A DNA stretch of 7,993 nucleotides from Verrucomicrobiota bacterium (GTDB taxonomy: Bacteria; Verrucomicrobiota; Verrucomicrobiia; Limisphaerales; UBA11358): positions 1 to 7,993 of the forward strand of contig JAJPKI010000296.1 in assembly GCA_021323835.1 (NCBI GenBank), read 5' to 3'. The stretch's first letter is position 1. Each line of letters begins with the position of its first letter. The notes beneath the pieces were generated by a model. The model saw only the letters and a program-made list of their open reading frames with translations. It was not told where the DNA came from and searched no databases. Position numbers and translations under genes: made by a program. Below, piece by piece: positions 1 to 6,500 of this stretch.

Positions 1-117
1 CGCGGCGTTGGCGCGGTCGAACCAGTTTTTGGCCGACGGAAATTGCGCGGCCAAATCTTTGCCCATGCCGACGATTTGTGCGCCTTGTCCGGCGAAGAGA
101 AGTGCGGTTTTGCCCAT
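1..117 (-). CDS. fabD: Malonyl-CoA:ACP transacylase FabD, N-terminal 39 codons (partial, cut by window edge)
   Basis: The minus strand from the ATG at 117-115 reads MGKTALLFAGQGAQ and then VGMGKDLA, open to the window edge. This is the classic N-terminus of FabD-type acyltransferases: a hydrophobic beta strand, the GQGAQ/GQGSQ loop near the active site, then VGMG and a helix. FabD transfers malonate from CoA to acyl carrier protein in cytoplasmic type II fatty acid synthesis. The catalytic GHSLGE serine motif lies outside the window and cannot be checked, so a polyketide-type acyltransferase domain is possible, but a start this close to GQGAQ fits a stand-alone FabD. It begins 54 nt after the upstream kinase gene ends. 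No clear Shine-Dalgarno sequence precedes it. Its function is unrelated to the signalling genes, so co-transcription would be incidental. Confidence 0.85.
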   Translation of the reverse strand, partial: MGKTALLFAGQGAQIVGMGKDLAAQFPSAKNWFDRANAA

Positions 118-142
118 AATTTTGAAGAGAAAATTTTACTCG

Positions 143-167
143 CGAAAGACACGAAAGACACGAAAGA
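143..167. repeat. 9-bp tandem repeat, CGAAAGACA, nearly three copies
   Basis: Copies start at 143, 152 and 161; the first two are identical (CGAAAGACA) and the third reads CGAAAGAAT. The array fills about half of the 54-nt spacer between the 661-residue kinase and fabD. Similar CACGAAAGACACGAAAG strings occur between genes in Verrucomicrobiota, from general familiarity rather than a search. It forms no hairpin, so it does not look like an intrinsic terminator. Function unknown. Confidence 0.75.
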
Positions 168-171
168 ATTT

Positions 172-2157
172 TTACGCGTTTTGCTCGACGGAAGCTTTTT
201 TATTTTCGCTACGCGGTTTGATGACGCGACGGAACGATTCGCGAAATTCGCCGAGGCGCGGCGGCTTGGTCAGCAAATCGTCGAAATCGGAAAGCGCAGT
301 TTCATCGTCGCTGATAAATTCGCCCCAACCGGTGAGCAAAACAACGGGCGTTTCGGGTGCGCCTTGCTTGATGATTTTGGCGACTTCGCGTCCGTCCACA
401 TAAGGCATTCCTAAATCCGTGATGACGATGTCGAACGGTTCGCGGCGTCCAAGCGCTTTGCGAAAAACGTCCACGCCCGCTTCGCCGCTGTCGGCCGTTT
501 CAATTTTATGGCCGTCGCGTTCGAGCATTTCCTTGACGAGTTCGCGTTGCAAGGGTTCATCATCTATGCAGAGCACGCGCAGTGATTTAATTTTTGAACC
601 TTTCAAGGGCTCGACCGTTTTTGTCGGCTGCAATTCGCGAATCGGGAAAACCAATCGCATCGTCGTGCCCTTGCCGGGCGCGCTGTCAATTTCGATGTTG
701 CCGTCATGACGTTCGACGACGCCATAAACCATCGAAAGGCCGAGGCCGGTTCCGCGATGACCTTTGGTGGAAAAGAATGGTTCAAGACAACGCGCGCGGG
801 TTTCTTCGTCCATGCCGATGCCGGTGTCGCTGACTTCGAGAATAATTTCTTCCGATGCGGCGGCCTTTTTCGTTTTCGTGCGAATCGTAATTTTTCCGCC
901 GTCGGGCATCGCGTCCACGGCGTTGATAATGAGATTGGTCAACACTTCGCGTAATTCACTTTCGATGCCGGAAGTTCGAGGCAAATCTTTTTCCAATTCC
1001 TTTTGCATTTCAATCGTGATGCCGACGTTTTGCGGCATGGTTTTCCAGCGCGGCGCGGTCATTTCGATGACCTGGTCAACGATTTTATTGAAGTCGACCA
1101 ATTGCAGCGGATCGTCGGCTTCGCGCGTGCGGTAAAAATCCCGCAGCCGCGAGACGATGTGCGCGATGTCTTCGGCGGAAGTTTGAATATGCTTCAAATG
1201 ACGTTTGGATTTTTCAGTCAAACTTTTTTCACACATTTGAATCAAATCGGCGAAACCCATGATGGGCGAAAGCGCGTTGTTCACGTCATGCGCGATGCCG
1301 CTCGCCATTTGGCCGAGCGCTTTGAGGCGTTCCTGTTGCATCACGATTTTCTGCGCTTCACGCAATTCTTTTGTGCGTAACTCGACACGGATTTCCAATT
1401 CTTCGCGCGCTTTTTCCAATTCCACATTCGCGCGATGCAGCGCGTCGTCGCGCCGCTGGATTTGTTCGAGCATTTCGTTGAAGCCGTCAATTAACTGGCC
1501 GAGTTCGTCGTTCGAATCTTTGGTCGCCCGAAGCGAATAATTTTTTCGCGTGGTAATGGTTTTGGCGGTTTGCGCGAGGTGGAAAATCGGCCAGGCGATG
1601 ATGCGTTGCAATTGCAGTGAAAACAAATAAACAACGGCCGTTGAAGCGAGCATGAATAAAATCGTCATGCCGATGTAACTGAAAATTTTGGAATACAGCG
1701 CGTTAAGGTCGGACTTTAAATAAACCGCGCCGATGTCGCGGCCATTCCATTGAATGTGCTCGAAGCCTTCGAGTTGATTTTTTGTGAAATTGAATTTCCA
1801 GCCGGATGGCCCGGGATGTTCCGGCACGAGGCGAGTGGCATCTTTGTCGCGAAAATACGGCAGCGCGGCAATGTTCGTGCCACGATAAAGGCAGGCTTCG
1901 GTGACGTGGGGCAAATCGCCCAAGGCATTCCAGAGGTCGGGGGCTTCGCTGGCCGTGCCGCCGAATTCCAAAATTCCGCTGCTGCGTGTGCCGATGATTT
2001 TTGCCGTCGCAGACAATTCGGCAGTCATGTTTTTGCGAAATGTGCTCAGCTCGTAAGTGACAAAACCGGCGGATACCAGCAGCAACGCGAGCGTGCTGCT
2101 GGTCATGGCGAGCAGCATGAGCTTTTGTTTAATCGAAAGATTTTGCAGCCAACTCAT
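172..2157 (-). CDS. Membrane hybrid histidine kinase with CHASE8-like sensor, HAMP, HisKA, HATPase and receiver (661 aa)
   Basis: This is an inner-membrane sensor kinase expected to autophosphorylate and pass phosphate to its own receiver. Domains in order: TM1 about 13-33; periplasmic loop about 35-158, CHASE8-like by position and by the YfiR neighbour; TM2 about 159-181; HAMP about 182-235 ending in DELGQLIDGFNEM; coiled coil about 236-275; HisKA with phospho-acceptor H290 in GIAHDVNNALSP; HATPase with N408/N412, G1 box DTGIGM 444-449, FFSTK 461-465 and G2 box GTGLGL 469-474; receiver about 525-645 with acidic D532/D533, phospho-acceptor D581 in TDLGMP, T609 and K631. All key catalytic residues are present. 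There is no PAS, GAF, Hpt or output domain. The ATG lies 6 nt after the upstream yfiR-like stop, so translational coupling is likely; an AAGG abuts the ATG but is too close to be a normal ribosome-binding site. The sensed signal and final target are unknown. Confidence 0.93.
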   Translation of the reverse strand: MSWLQNLSIKQKLMLLAMTSSTLALLLVSAGFVTYELSTFRKNMTAELSATAKIIGTRSSGILEFGGTASEAPDLWNALGDLPHVTEACLYRGTNIAALPYFRDKDATRLVPEHPGPSGWKFNFTKNQLEGFEHIQWNGRDIGAVYLKSDLNALYSKIFSYIGMTILFMLASTAVVYLFSLQLQRIIAWPIFHLAQTAKTITTRKNYSLRATKDSNDELGQLIDGFNEMLEQIQRRDDALHRANVELEKAREELEIRVELRTKELREAQKIVMQQERLKALGQMASGIAHDVNNALSPIMGFADLIQMCEKSLTEKSKRHLKHIQTSAEDIAHIVSRLRDFYRTREADDPLQLVDFNKIVDQVIEMTAPRWKTMPQNVGITIEMQKELEKDLPRTSGIESELREVLTNLIINAVDAMPDGGKITIRTKTKKAAASEEIILEVSDTGIGMDEETRARCLEPFFSTKGHRGTGLGLSMVYGVVERHDGNIEIDSAPGKGTTMRLVFPIRELQPTKTVEPLKGSKIKSLRVLCIDDEPLQRELVKEMLERDGHKIETADSGEAGVDVFRKALGRREPFDIVITDLGMPYVDGREVAKIIKQGAPETPVVLLTGWGEFISDDETALSDFDDLLTKPPRLGEFRESFRRVIKPRSENKKASVEQNA

Positions 2158-2163
2158 CCTTGT

Positions 2164-2769
2164 TTAATGTGATGCTTCCGGACTCTTTGCCATCATCAGC
2201 AATTGTGAATTCATTTTCAAGCCGGCTTTTTCGGCGGCCTTGCGATTGATTTCAAAACGAACTTTGCCGTTGTCGTTGATGAATTGAATCATGCCGCCGG
2301 CGGCAAGAAAACCATCGGCATCGCTGACGGTCAGCGTGGAGGAATTGCCGAGCGAAGTGAAAATCAGCGGCAAACGCGCTTTGATCAGATGATTGATGAA
2401 CAGAACTTGGCATTGCTTTAAATTGGAAAATGGCGTCATGCGGCGGACAACGACGGGACGACCGCTGACCATTTGTCCGCGAACAGATTTTTCCAATTCA
2501 TCGCCAAACGGATTGCCGCCGAGAACACCGATGACTAAAGGCAACGGACGTCCGGCATCTGACGTTTGAAAAGCAGCCGGCGGCCATTCGACAAATTCCG
2601 TGAAATGGAAAAGAAAAGTTGCTTCTTCGTGATTTTGCGGGGAAACAGTTTTGGAATTGGTCGCGCAACCGCCGCAAACCAGAATGGCTGGAAGGCAGGC
2701 GAGGGTCGTAAGAAACTTGAAATGTTTCTGAAATTTAATTTTCAAATTTCTTTTTAAGGTGCGTTTCAT
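2164..2769 (-). CDS. YfiR/DUF4154 family periplasmic protein, probable lipoprotein (201 aa)
   Basis: A basic N-terminus (MKRTLKRNLKIK) and a hydrophobic stretch about 19-32 lead to C35 in VCGGCATN. This resembles a lipobox, although the -3 residue is Cys rather than the usual Leu, so lipidation is probable, not certain. The mature part shows the DUF4154 signatures: EATFLFHFTEFVEWP (49-63), VVVRR (106-110), CQVLFIN (120-126), ADGFLAAGGMIQF (141-153), VRFEINRKAAEKAGLK (170-185) and a closing SQLLMMAK. P. aeruginosa YfiR is a periplasmic repressor that binds the periplasmic domain of a membrane partner. Here the gene immediately downstream, 6 nt away, is a membrane histidine kinase, which is inferred to be the partner. 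No Shine-Dalgarno site precedes the ATG, but there is no other in-frame ATG before the signal sequence. A paralogue lies at 5772-6455. Confidence 0.9.
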   Translation of the reverse strand: MKRTLKRNLKIKFQKHFKFLTTLACLPAILVCGGCATNSKTVSPQNHEEATFLFHFTEFVEWPPAAFQTSDAGRPLPLVIGVLGGNPFGDELEKSVRGQMVSGRPVVVRRMTPFSNLKQCQVLFINHLIKARLPLIFTSLGNSSTLTVSDADGFLAAGGMIQFINDNGKVRFEINRKAAEKAGLKMNSQLLMMAKSPEASH

Positions 2770-2778
2770 GAAACAGCG

Positions 2779-2806
2779 ATTCTAGCAGTTTGAAGGCGAG
2801 AACCAA
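2779..2806 (-). promoter_or_regulatory. Candidate sigma70-like promoter for the second yfiR-kinase module
   Basis: On the minus strand the 100-nt gap between the large kinase and the second yfiR-like gene holds TTGGTT (2806-2801), a 16-nt spacer, and TAGAAT (2784-2779) preceded by TGC, an extended -10 pattern. Transcription would begin only a few bases upstream of the ATG at 2769, giving an almost leaderless message, consistent with the missing ribosome-binding site. The -35 match is weak (TTG only), and such matches occur by chance. It would let the second module be expressed independently of the first. Confidence 0.28.
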
Positions 2807-2869
2807 GACCGATTCAGAATGTAGTAATTTCGTCGCGAACAACAAAAATGCAAATGGAGTTTGTTGATT

Positions 2870-5755
2870 TTAAGAGAGCTTGTTTACAAATTTGCGGAGC
2901 GCGGCGCGGATTTCAGCGATACGCGGTGGTTTGCTCAAGACGGCGTCCACGTGCACCGGCGTAGCGTTGTCATCTTTGATAAACGCGCCCCAGCCGGTCA
3001 ACATGATGACGGGCGTGCCGGGCGATTCGCGTTTGACGGCGGCAGCGACTTCGCGTCCATCCACATAAGGCATTCCCAAATCGGTGATAACGGCGTCGAA
3101 TGGTTTGCCGTTTTTTTGGGAACGGAAAGCATCAATGCCGGCCTGCCCGCCATCGGCAACAGTCACGGTGTGGCCGTCGCGTTCCAAGATTTCGCGGACG
3201 AGTTCGCGCACGGGCGGTTCGTCGTCCACGCACAAAATGCGAAATGGGCCGGGCGGCGTTTCATCTTCTTTCGTTGCAACCGGCTCTTCCAATTTGTAAA
3301 CCGGAAAAATCAACCGCACGGTTGTGCCTTTGCCCAATTCACTATCAATTTCAATTTGCCCTTCGTGCCGTTCAACGACGCCGTAAACCATCGCAAGCCC
3401 GAGTCCGGTGCCGCGCTTGCCTTTCGTGGAAAAAAACGGTTCGAGACAACGGCGTCGTGTTTTTTCGTCCATGCCCACGCCCGTGTCTTTCACTTCCAAC
3501 ACGACGTGTTCCGCGACATTTGCGCGCCCCGCCGTTCCCAGGTCTGTCAACTTCGTGCGAATCGTAATTGTTCCGCCACGCGGCATTGCGTCCACCGCGT
3601 TGATGATTAAATTCGTCAACGCCTCGCGAATTTCCGTTTCAATGCCGGCGAAATCCGACACGTTGCTGTCCAAATCCGTTCCCAACTCAATCATCACCCC
3701 GCGACTCTGCGGAATGTCCCGCCAACGCGGACGCGTCATGCCTACCGCCTGTTCCACCACCGCATTCAAATTCAACATTGCCAGCGCCTCGCGTTCGTCG
3801 CGCGGACGGTAAAATTCCCTTAACCGCTCCACGATATGCGCCACATCTTCGCCCGCCGTCTTGATGTAATTCAAATGCTTCTTTGCCAGCGGACTCAAAC
3901 CTTCTTCCGTTTTAGAAATCAAATCCGCAAATCCGACAATCGGCGAAAGCGCGTTATTGATATCATGCGCCACGCCGCTGGCCATTTGGCCGAGCGCTTT
4001 CAAGCGCTCCTGTTGCATAATCGTCTGCTGCGACTGCCGCAACTCGTTATACGCCATCTGCAAATCCTGATACAACTGCGCCTGATGAATCGCCAGCGCC
4101 ACGTGCGCGCTCAAACCTTTGATAAATTCCCGTTCCGCCGCGTTAAATCCATTTCTCGCCCGCCGTTGCAACACCAGCAGCCCAATCATTTTTCCCTCCA
4201 CCGACAATGGCGCGCCGATTGCCGAAAACAATCCCACCGACGCCATTTTCTTTCCCATCGCCTCAATCTTTACGCTCGCATCCGGCACATAAACAATTTC
4301 CCCCTCCACACATTTCTGAAAATACGTGGCCGCCACCGGAATACTTTTTCCCAAACCCACCTGCGCCGCCACCTTCTCGCCTTTCGGCCCGCGCGTAATC
4401 AAATCAAACGATGCTTCACCACGTTCCACGTGGCCTGCGTTAAAATGATACGCCGCCGAATAATCCACCGGCAACTTCTCCTCCAACTGCGTCAACACAA
4501 TCTGCGCAATGCTTCCCAAATCCTGCCGCTCCGCCACCGCATACGTAATCTCATTCAACAAATTGATGCGCACCAATTGCTGGTGCAATTCCTCCGCGCT
4601 CCGCTTGCGCTCCGTGATGTCCCGCACAATCGCGCTGAAAAAAATCCCCTTCTCTGTCCGCCATGTCGCCAAACTCAAATCCATCGAAAAAACCGACCCG
4701 TCACTCCGCAAACCTTCCGTCTCCACCGTCCGCCCCAAACCGCTCCATTCACCACTCGCCAAAAATTCTTTGAATCCTCCTTCATGCGCCGTCCGGCGCC
4801 ACTGTGGCAGAATTTTTTCAAATTTTTCACCCAACACATCCGCTTCCACATAACCAAACATTTTTTCCGCTCCCGAATTCCACGAAATAATTTTTCCCTC
4901 GCCGTCCGCCGCAATAATCCCCTCATTCGCCGATTGAATCACCGAATGAAACTTCAATTCCGATTCCAGCAGTTCCCGCGTGCGGCTTTCCACCCGCTTC
5001 TCCAATTCCTTGTTGATATTCCGCAACGCGCTGTCGCGCTGCTGCACCTGCGCAATCATCTGGTTGAACCCGTCCACCAATTGCCCCAGCTCATCCTCAC
5101 TCTCTTTCACCGCCCGCAAACTAAAATTTTTCTCCGCGCTCACTTTGCGCACCGTCTCCATTAAACCTGAAACCGGACCTGATACGACGCGCCGCAATCG
5201 CGTCGCCAGCCAATATGTCGCCAACAACGTTAATACAATCAACCAACCGTAAATCTCCGCCGTTCGCGCCAGCCGGTCTCTTATCTCCTGTAAATCTGAT
5301 TCAATATAAATCGTCCCCACCACACTTCCCGCTTGCGTTAACGGTTCCCACACTTGCAAACGGTCATGCGCAAAATCAAAATGCGAATGTTCCGCTCCCA
5401 TCTCCGCCCGCACCGGAAATGCGCCTGCCGCCGCCGACTTGGGAACCCATGCAAATAATTGCGAATTCGTAGACGGCTGTTGAGAGATTGCATAAATGGC
5501 TACCGCTCTTATGTGCGGATTATGTTGCAAGGGCGCCAGCGCTTCGTTTTCCGCCCGCTCACGCTCGTCATATTCAATCATCCCCGTGGCGCTTTCGCCC
5601 ACAATCTCCGCCTGCGCTTCCAAATCATGGCTCAGTTGACCGCTGAAACTCCGCCACTCATAAAACAAACTCCCCGCCGCCATCAACAACAACGCCAGCG
5701 CGCTTCCTGCCATGATGATGAACGTCAACTTCTGCTTGATGGAAAATGTTCGCAC
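2870..5755 (-). CDS. Membrane hybrid histidine kinase with CHASE8-like sensor, HAMP, PAS, GAF, HisKA, HATPase and receiver (961 aa)
   Basis: A paralogue of the 661-residue kinase with added cytoplasmic sensors. Domains in order: TM1 about 10-32; periplasmic loop about 34-165; TM2 about 166-185; HAMP about 186-240; coiled coil to about 265; PAS about 266-385 (NEGIIAADGEGKIISWNSGA, closing IVRDITERK); GAF about 400-560; HisKA with H597 in GVAHDINNALSP; HATPase with N715/N719, G1 box DTGVGM 757-762, FFSTK 774-778 and G2 box GTGLGL 782-787; receiver about 838-955 with D844/D845, phospho-acceptor D892 in TDLGMP, T920 and K942. It should be an active kinase and phospho-acceptor; there is no Hpt or output domain. 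The start is a GTG, chosen because it puts SIKQKL just before TM1 as in the paralogue; the next in-frame Met lies inside TM1. It begins 16 nt after the upstream yfiR-like stop with no clear Shine-Dalgarno site. Codon use shifts inside the gene: roughly the first 700 codons favour G-ending codons (GAG, AAG, GGG, GTG), the rest do not. Confidence 0.93.
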   Translation of the reverse strand: MRTFSIKQKLTFIIMAGSALALLLMAAGSLFYEWRSFSGQLSHDLEAQAEIVGESATGMIEYDERERAENEALAPLQHNPHIRAVAIYAISQQPSTNSQLFAWVPKSAAAGAFPVRAEMGAEHSHFDFAHDRLQVWEPLTQAGSVVGTIYIESDLQEIRDRLARTAEIYGWLIVLTLLATYWLATRLRRVVSGPVSGLMETVRKVSAEKNFSLRAVKESEDELGQLVDGFNQMIAQVQQRDSALRNINKELEKRVESRTRELLESELKFHSVIQSANEGIIAADGEGKIISWNSGAEKMFGYVEADVLGEKFEKILPQWRRTAHEGGFKEFLASGEWSGLGRTVETEGLRSDGSVFSMDLSLATWRTEKGIFFSAIVRDITERKRSAEELHQQLVRINLLNEITYAVAERQDLGSIAQIVLTQLEEKLPVDYSAAYHFNAGHVERGEASFDLITRGPKGEKVAAQVGLGKSIPVAATYFQKCVEGEIVYVPDASVKIEAMGKKMASVGLFSAIGAPLSVEGKMIGLLVLQRRARNGFNAAEREFIKGLSAHVALAIHQAQLYQDLQMAYNELRQSQQTIMQQERLKALGQMASGVAHDINNALSPIVGFADLISKTEEGLSPLAKKHLNYIKTAGEDVAHIVERLREFYRPRDEREALAMLNLNAVVEQAVGMTRPRWRDIPQSRGVMIELGTDLDSNVSDFAGIETEIREALTNLIINAVDAMPRGGTITIRTKLTDLGTAGRANVAEHVVLEVKDTGVGMDEKTRRRCLEPFFSTKGKRGTGLGLAMVYGVVERHEGQIEIDSELGKGTTVRLIFPVYKLEEPVATKEDETPPGPFRILCVDDEPPVRELVREILERDGHTVTVADGGQAGIDAFRSQKNGKPFDAVITDLGMPYVDGREVAAAVKRESPGTPVIMLTGWGAFIKDDNATPVHVDAVLSKPPRIAEIRAALRKFVNKLS

Positions 5756-5771
5756 TTTGGAGAAGGATTTA

Positions 5772-6455
5772 TTAGTCGGCGCGCTTGGCCAGAGTTAAAA
5801 GCTTGGATGAAATTTTTAATCCCGCCGCGCGCGCGGCTTCGTTCTTTATCATGAAATGGACTTGCTGGTTTTCTATCACAAATTGCACCATGCCGCCATC
5901 GGCGCAAAAATCGTCGCTCTCACCTACGGTCAAGATGGGCAGGTTTTCATTTTTGATTTCATCCAATATTTCTTTTTGTTGCGTTTTCATGGTTGCAGGG
6001 ATGAACACAATCTGGCAGCAGCGCAAATCAGGCGCGGCTTTGATGAGTATGGTGGTGACGGGATGGCCGTTGACAGTGTCGCGCGCGGCAAGATTTTGCA
6101 GGGTGCTGACGAATTCTACATCACGGCTTGCGGGAACGCCCGCTCCTCCGCCGAAAATGCCGATGCACATCGGAGTGTTGGTTTGAGCAAAAATGGTGTC
6201 CGGCCATTGGATGAATTTGCCGAATTTTTCCAGATATTTGGCTTTAATCTGATAATCGGTCGGAATTTCTTGCGCGATGCTTGCGCGCGGCAACCATGAA
6301 AGCATTAACAAAATGAACAGGATTGAAAATAGTTTTGAATTTTGAGTTTTAAATTTTGAGTCTAAGACAGAATGAACAGAATTCTTGCCGCGTGACACGC
6401 GACGAAAATTACATTTCTGTAATTCTGATTCTGTTGGTTTTAATTCTGTCTGCAT
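5772..6455 (-). CDS. YfiR/DUF4154 family periplasmic protein, exported (227 aa as called; start uncertain)
   Basis: The DUF4154 core is clear: YLEKFGKFIQWP (74-85), a GIFGGG loop (99-104), a HPVTTILIKA strand (131-140), CCQIVFIP (146-153), FCADGGMVQF (183-192), VHFMIKNEAARAAGLKISSK (199-218) and LLTLAK near the end. A hydrophobic segment about 42-56 ending ASIA before Q62 looks like a Sec signal peptide. Cysteines at 97, 146, 147 and 184 could form disulfides, as known for YfiR. The start is doubtful: the ATG at 6455 adds about 40 residues of low-complexity sequence encoded by short repeats, whereas the next ATG (residue 51) would leave too short a signal peptide. A non-ATG start such as CTG or TTG around residues 47-49, or the long form, remain open. 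It lies 45 nt after the TonB receptor and 16 nt before the large kinase, its inferred partner. Confidence 0.9.
   Translation of the reverse strand: MQTELKPTESELQKCNFRRVSRGKNSVHSVLDSKFKTQNSKLFSILFILLMLSWLPRASIAQEIPTDYQIKAKYLEKFGKFIQWPDTIFAQTNTPMCIGIFGGGAGVPASRDVEFVSTLQNLAARDTVNGHPVTTILIKAAPDLRCCQIVFIPATMKTQQKEILDEIKNENLPILTVGESDDFCADGGMVQFVIENQQVHFMIKNEAARAAGLKISSKLLTLAKRAD
6331..6358. repeat. 14-bp tandem repeat, two copies
   Basis: AGTTTTGAATTTTG (6331-6344) is followed directly by AGTTTTAAATTTTG (6345-6358), differing at one base. The repeat looks like spacer DNA but lies inside the open reading frame of the yfiR-like gene, where it encodes the basic, polar stretch just before the signal-peptide core (about residues 33-42). 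Confidence 0.8.
6366..6450. repeat. Imperfect inverted repeat with ATTCTGT-type units and a central GC-rich palindrome
   Basis: The outer arms are GACAGAAT (6366-6373) and its exact complement ATTCTGTC (6443-6450). Further inside, each arm carries a second ACAGAAT/ATTCTGT unit at slightly different spacing. Between them sits CGCGTGACACGCG (6389-6401), a perfect 6-bp dyad around one central base. The whole is about 85 bp and could fold as a stem-loop. It overlaps the first 30 codons of the yfiR-like frame. It may be a dispersed non-coding repeat, an operator, or part of a leader. Confidence 0.55.
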
Positions 6456-6500
6456 TGTCCGGATTTAAAATTTTAACCAGGCGGAATTTCGCGCGCCGTT

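Noticed and set aside
2840..2866. Inverted repeat CAACAAA/TTTGTTG just after the large kinase stop, as a terminator
   Set aside because: The 7-bp stem is mostly A-T with a 13-base loop, and no run of T follows on the minus strand. It is too weak to call an intrinsic terminator.
2861..3610. A 249-codon plus-strand open frame
   Set aside because: It is antisense to the HATPase and receiver of the large kinase, and a similar shadow appears opposite the paralogous region of the other kinase. It has no recognisable motif.
3836..5164. A 442-codon plus-strand open frame
   Set aside because: Its translation is dominated by Arg, His, Gln and Leu with no domain pattern, and it lies wholly antisense to the PAS, GAF and HisKA parts of the large kinase. 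The strong strand skew there removes stop codons, which explains its length.
6465..6476. Perfect palindrome TTAAAATTTTAA between the receptor and the first yfiR-like gene
   Set aside because: It is made only of A and T, so it arises easily by chance. A -10-like TAAAAT can be read in it, but no acceptable -35 lies at the right distance.
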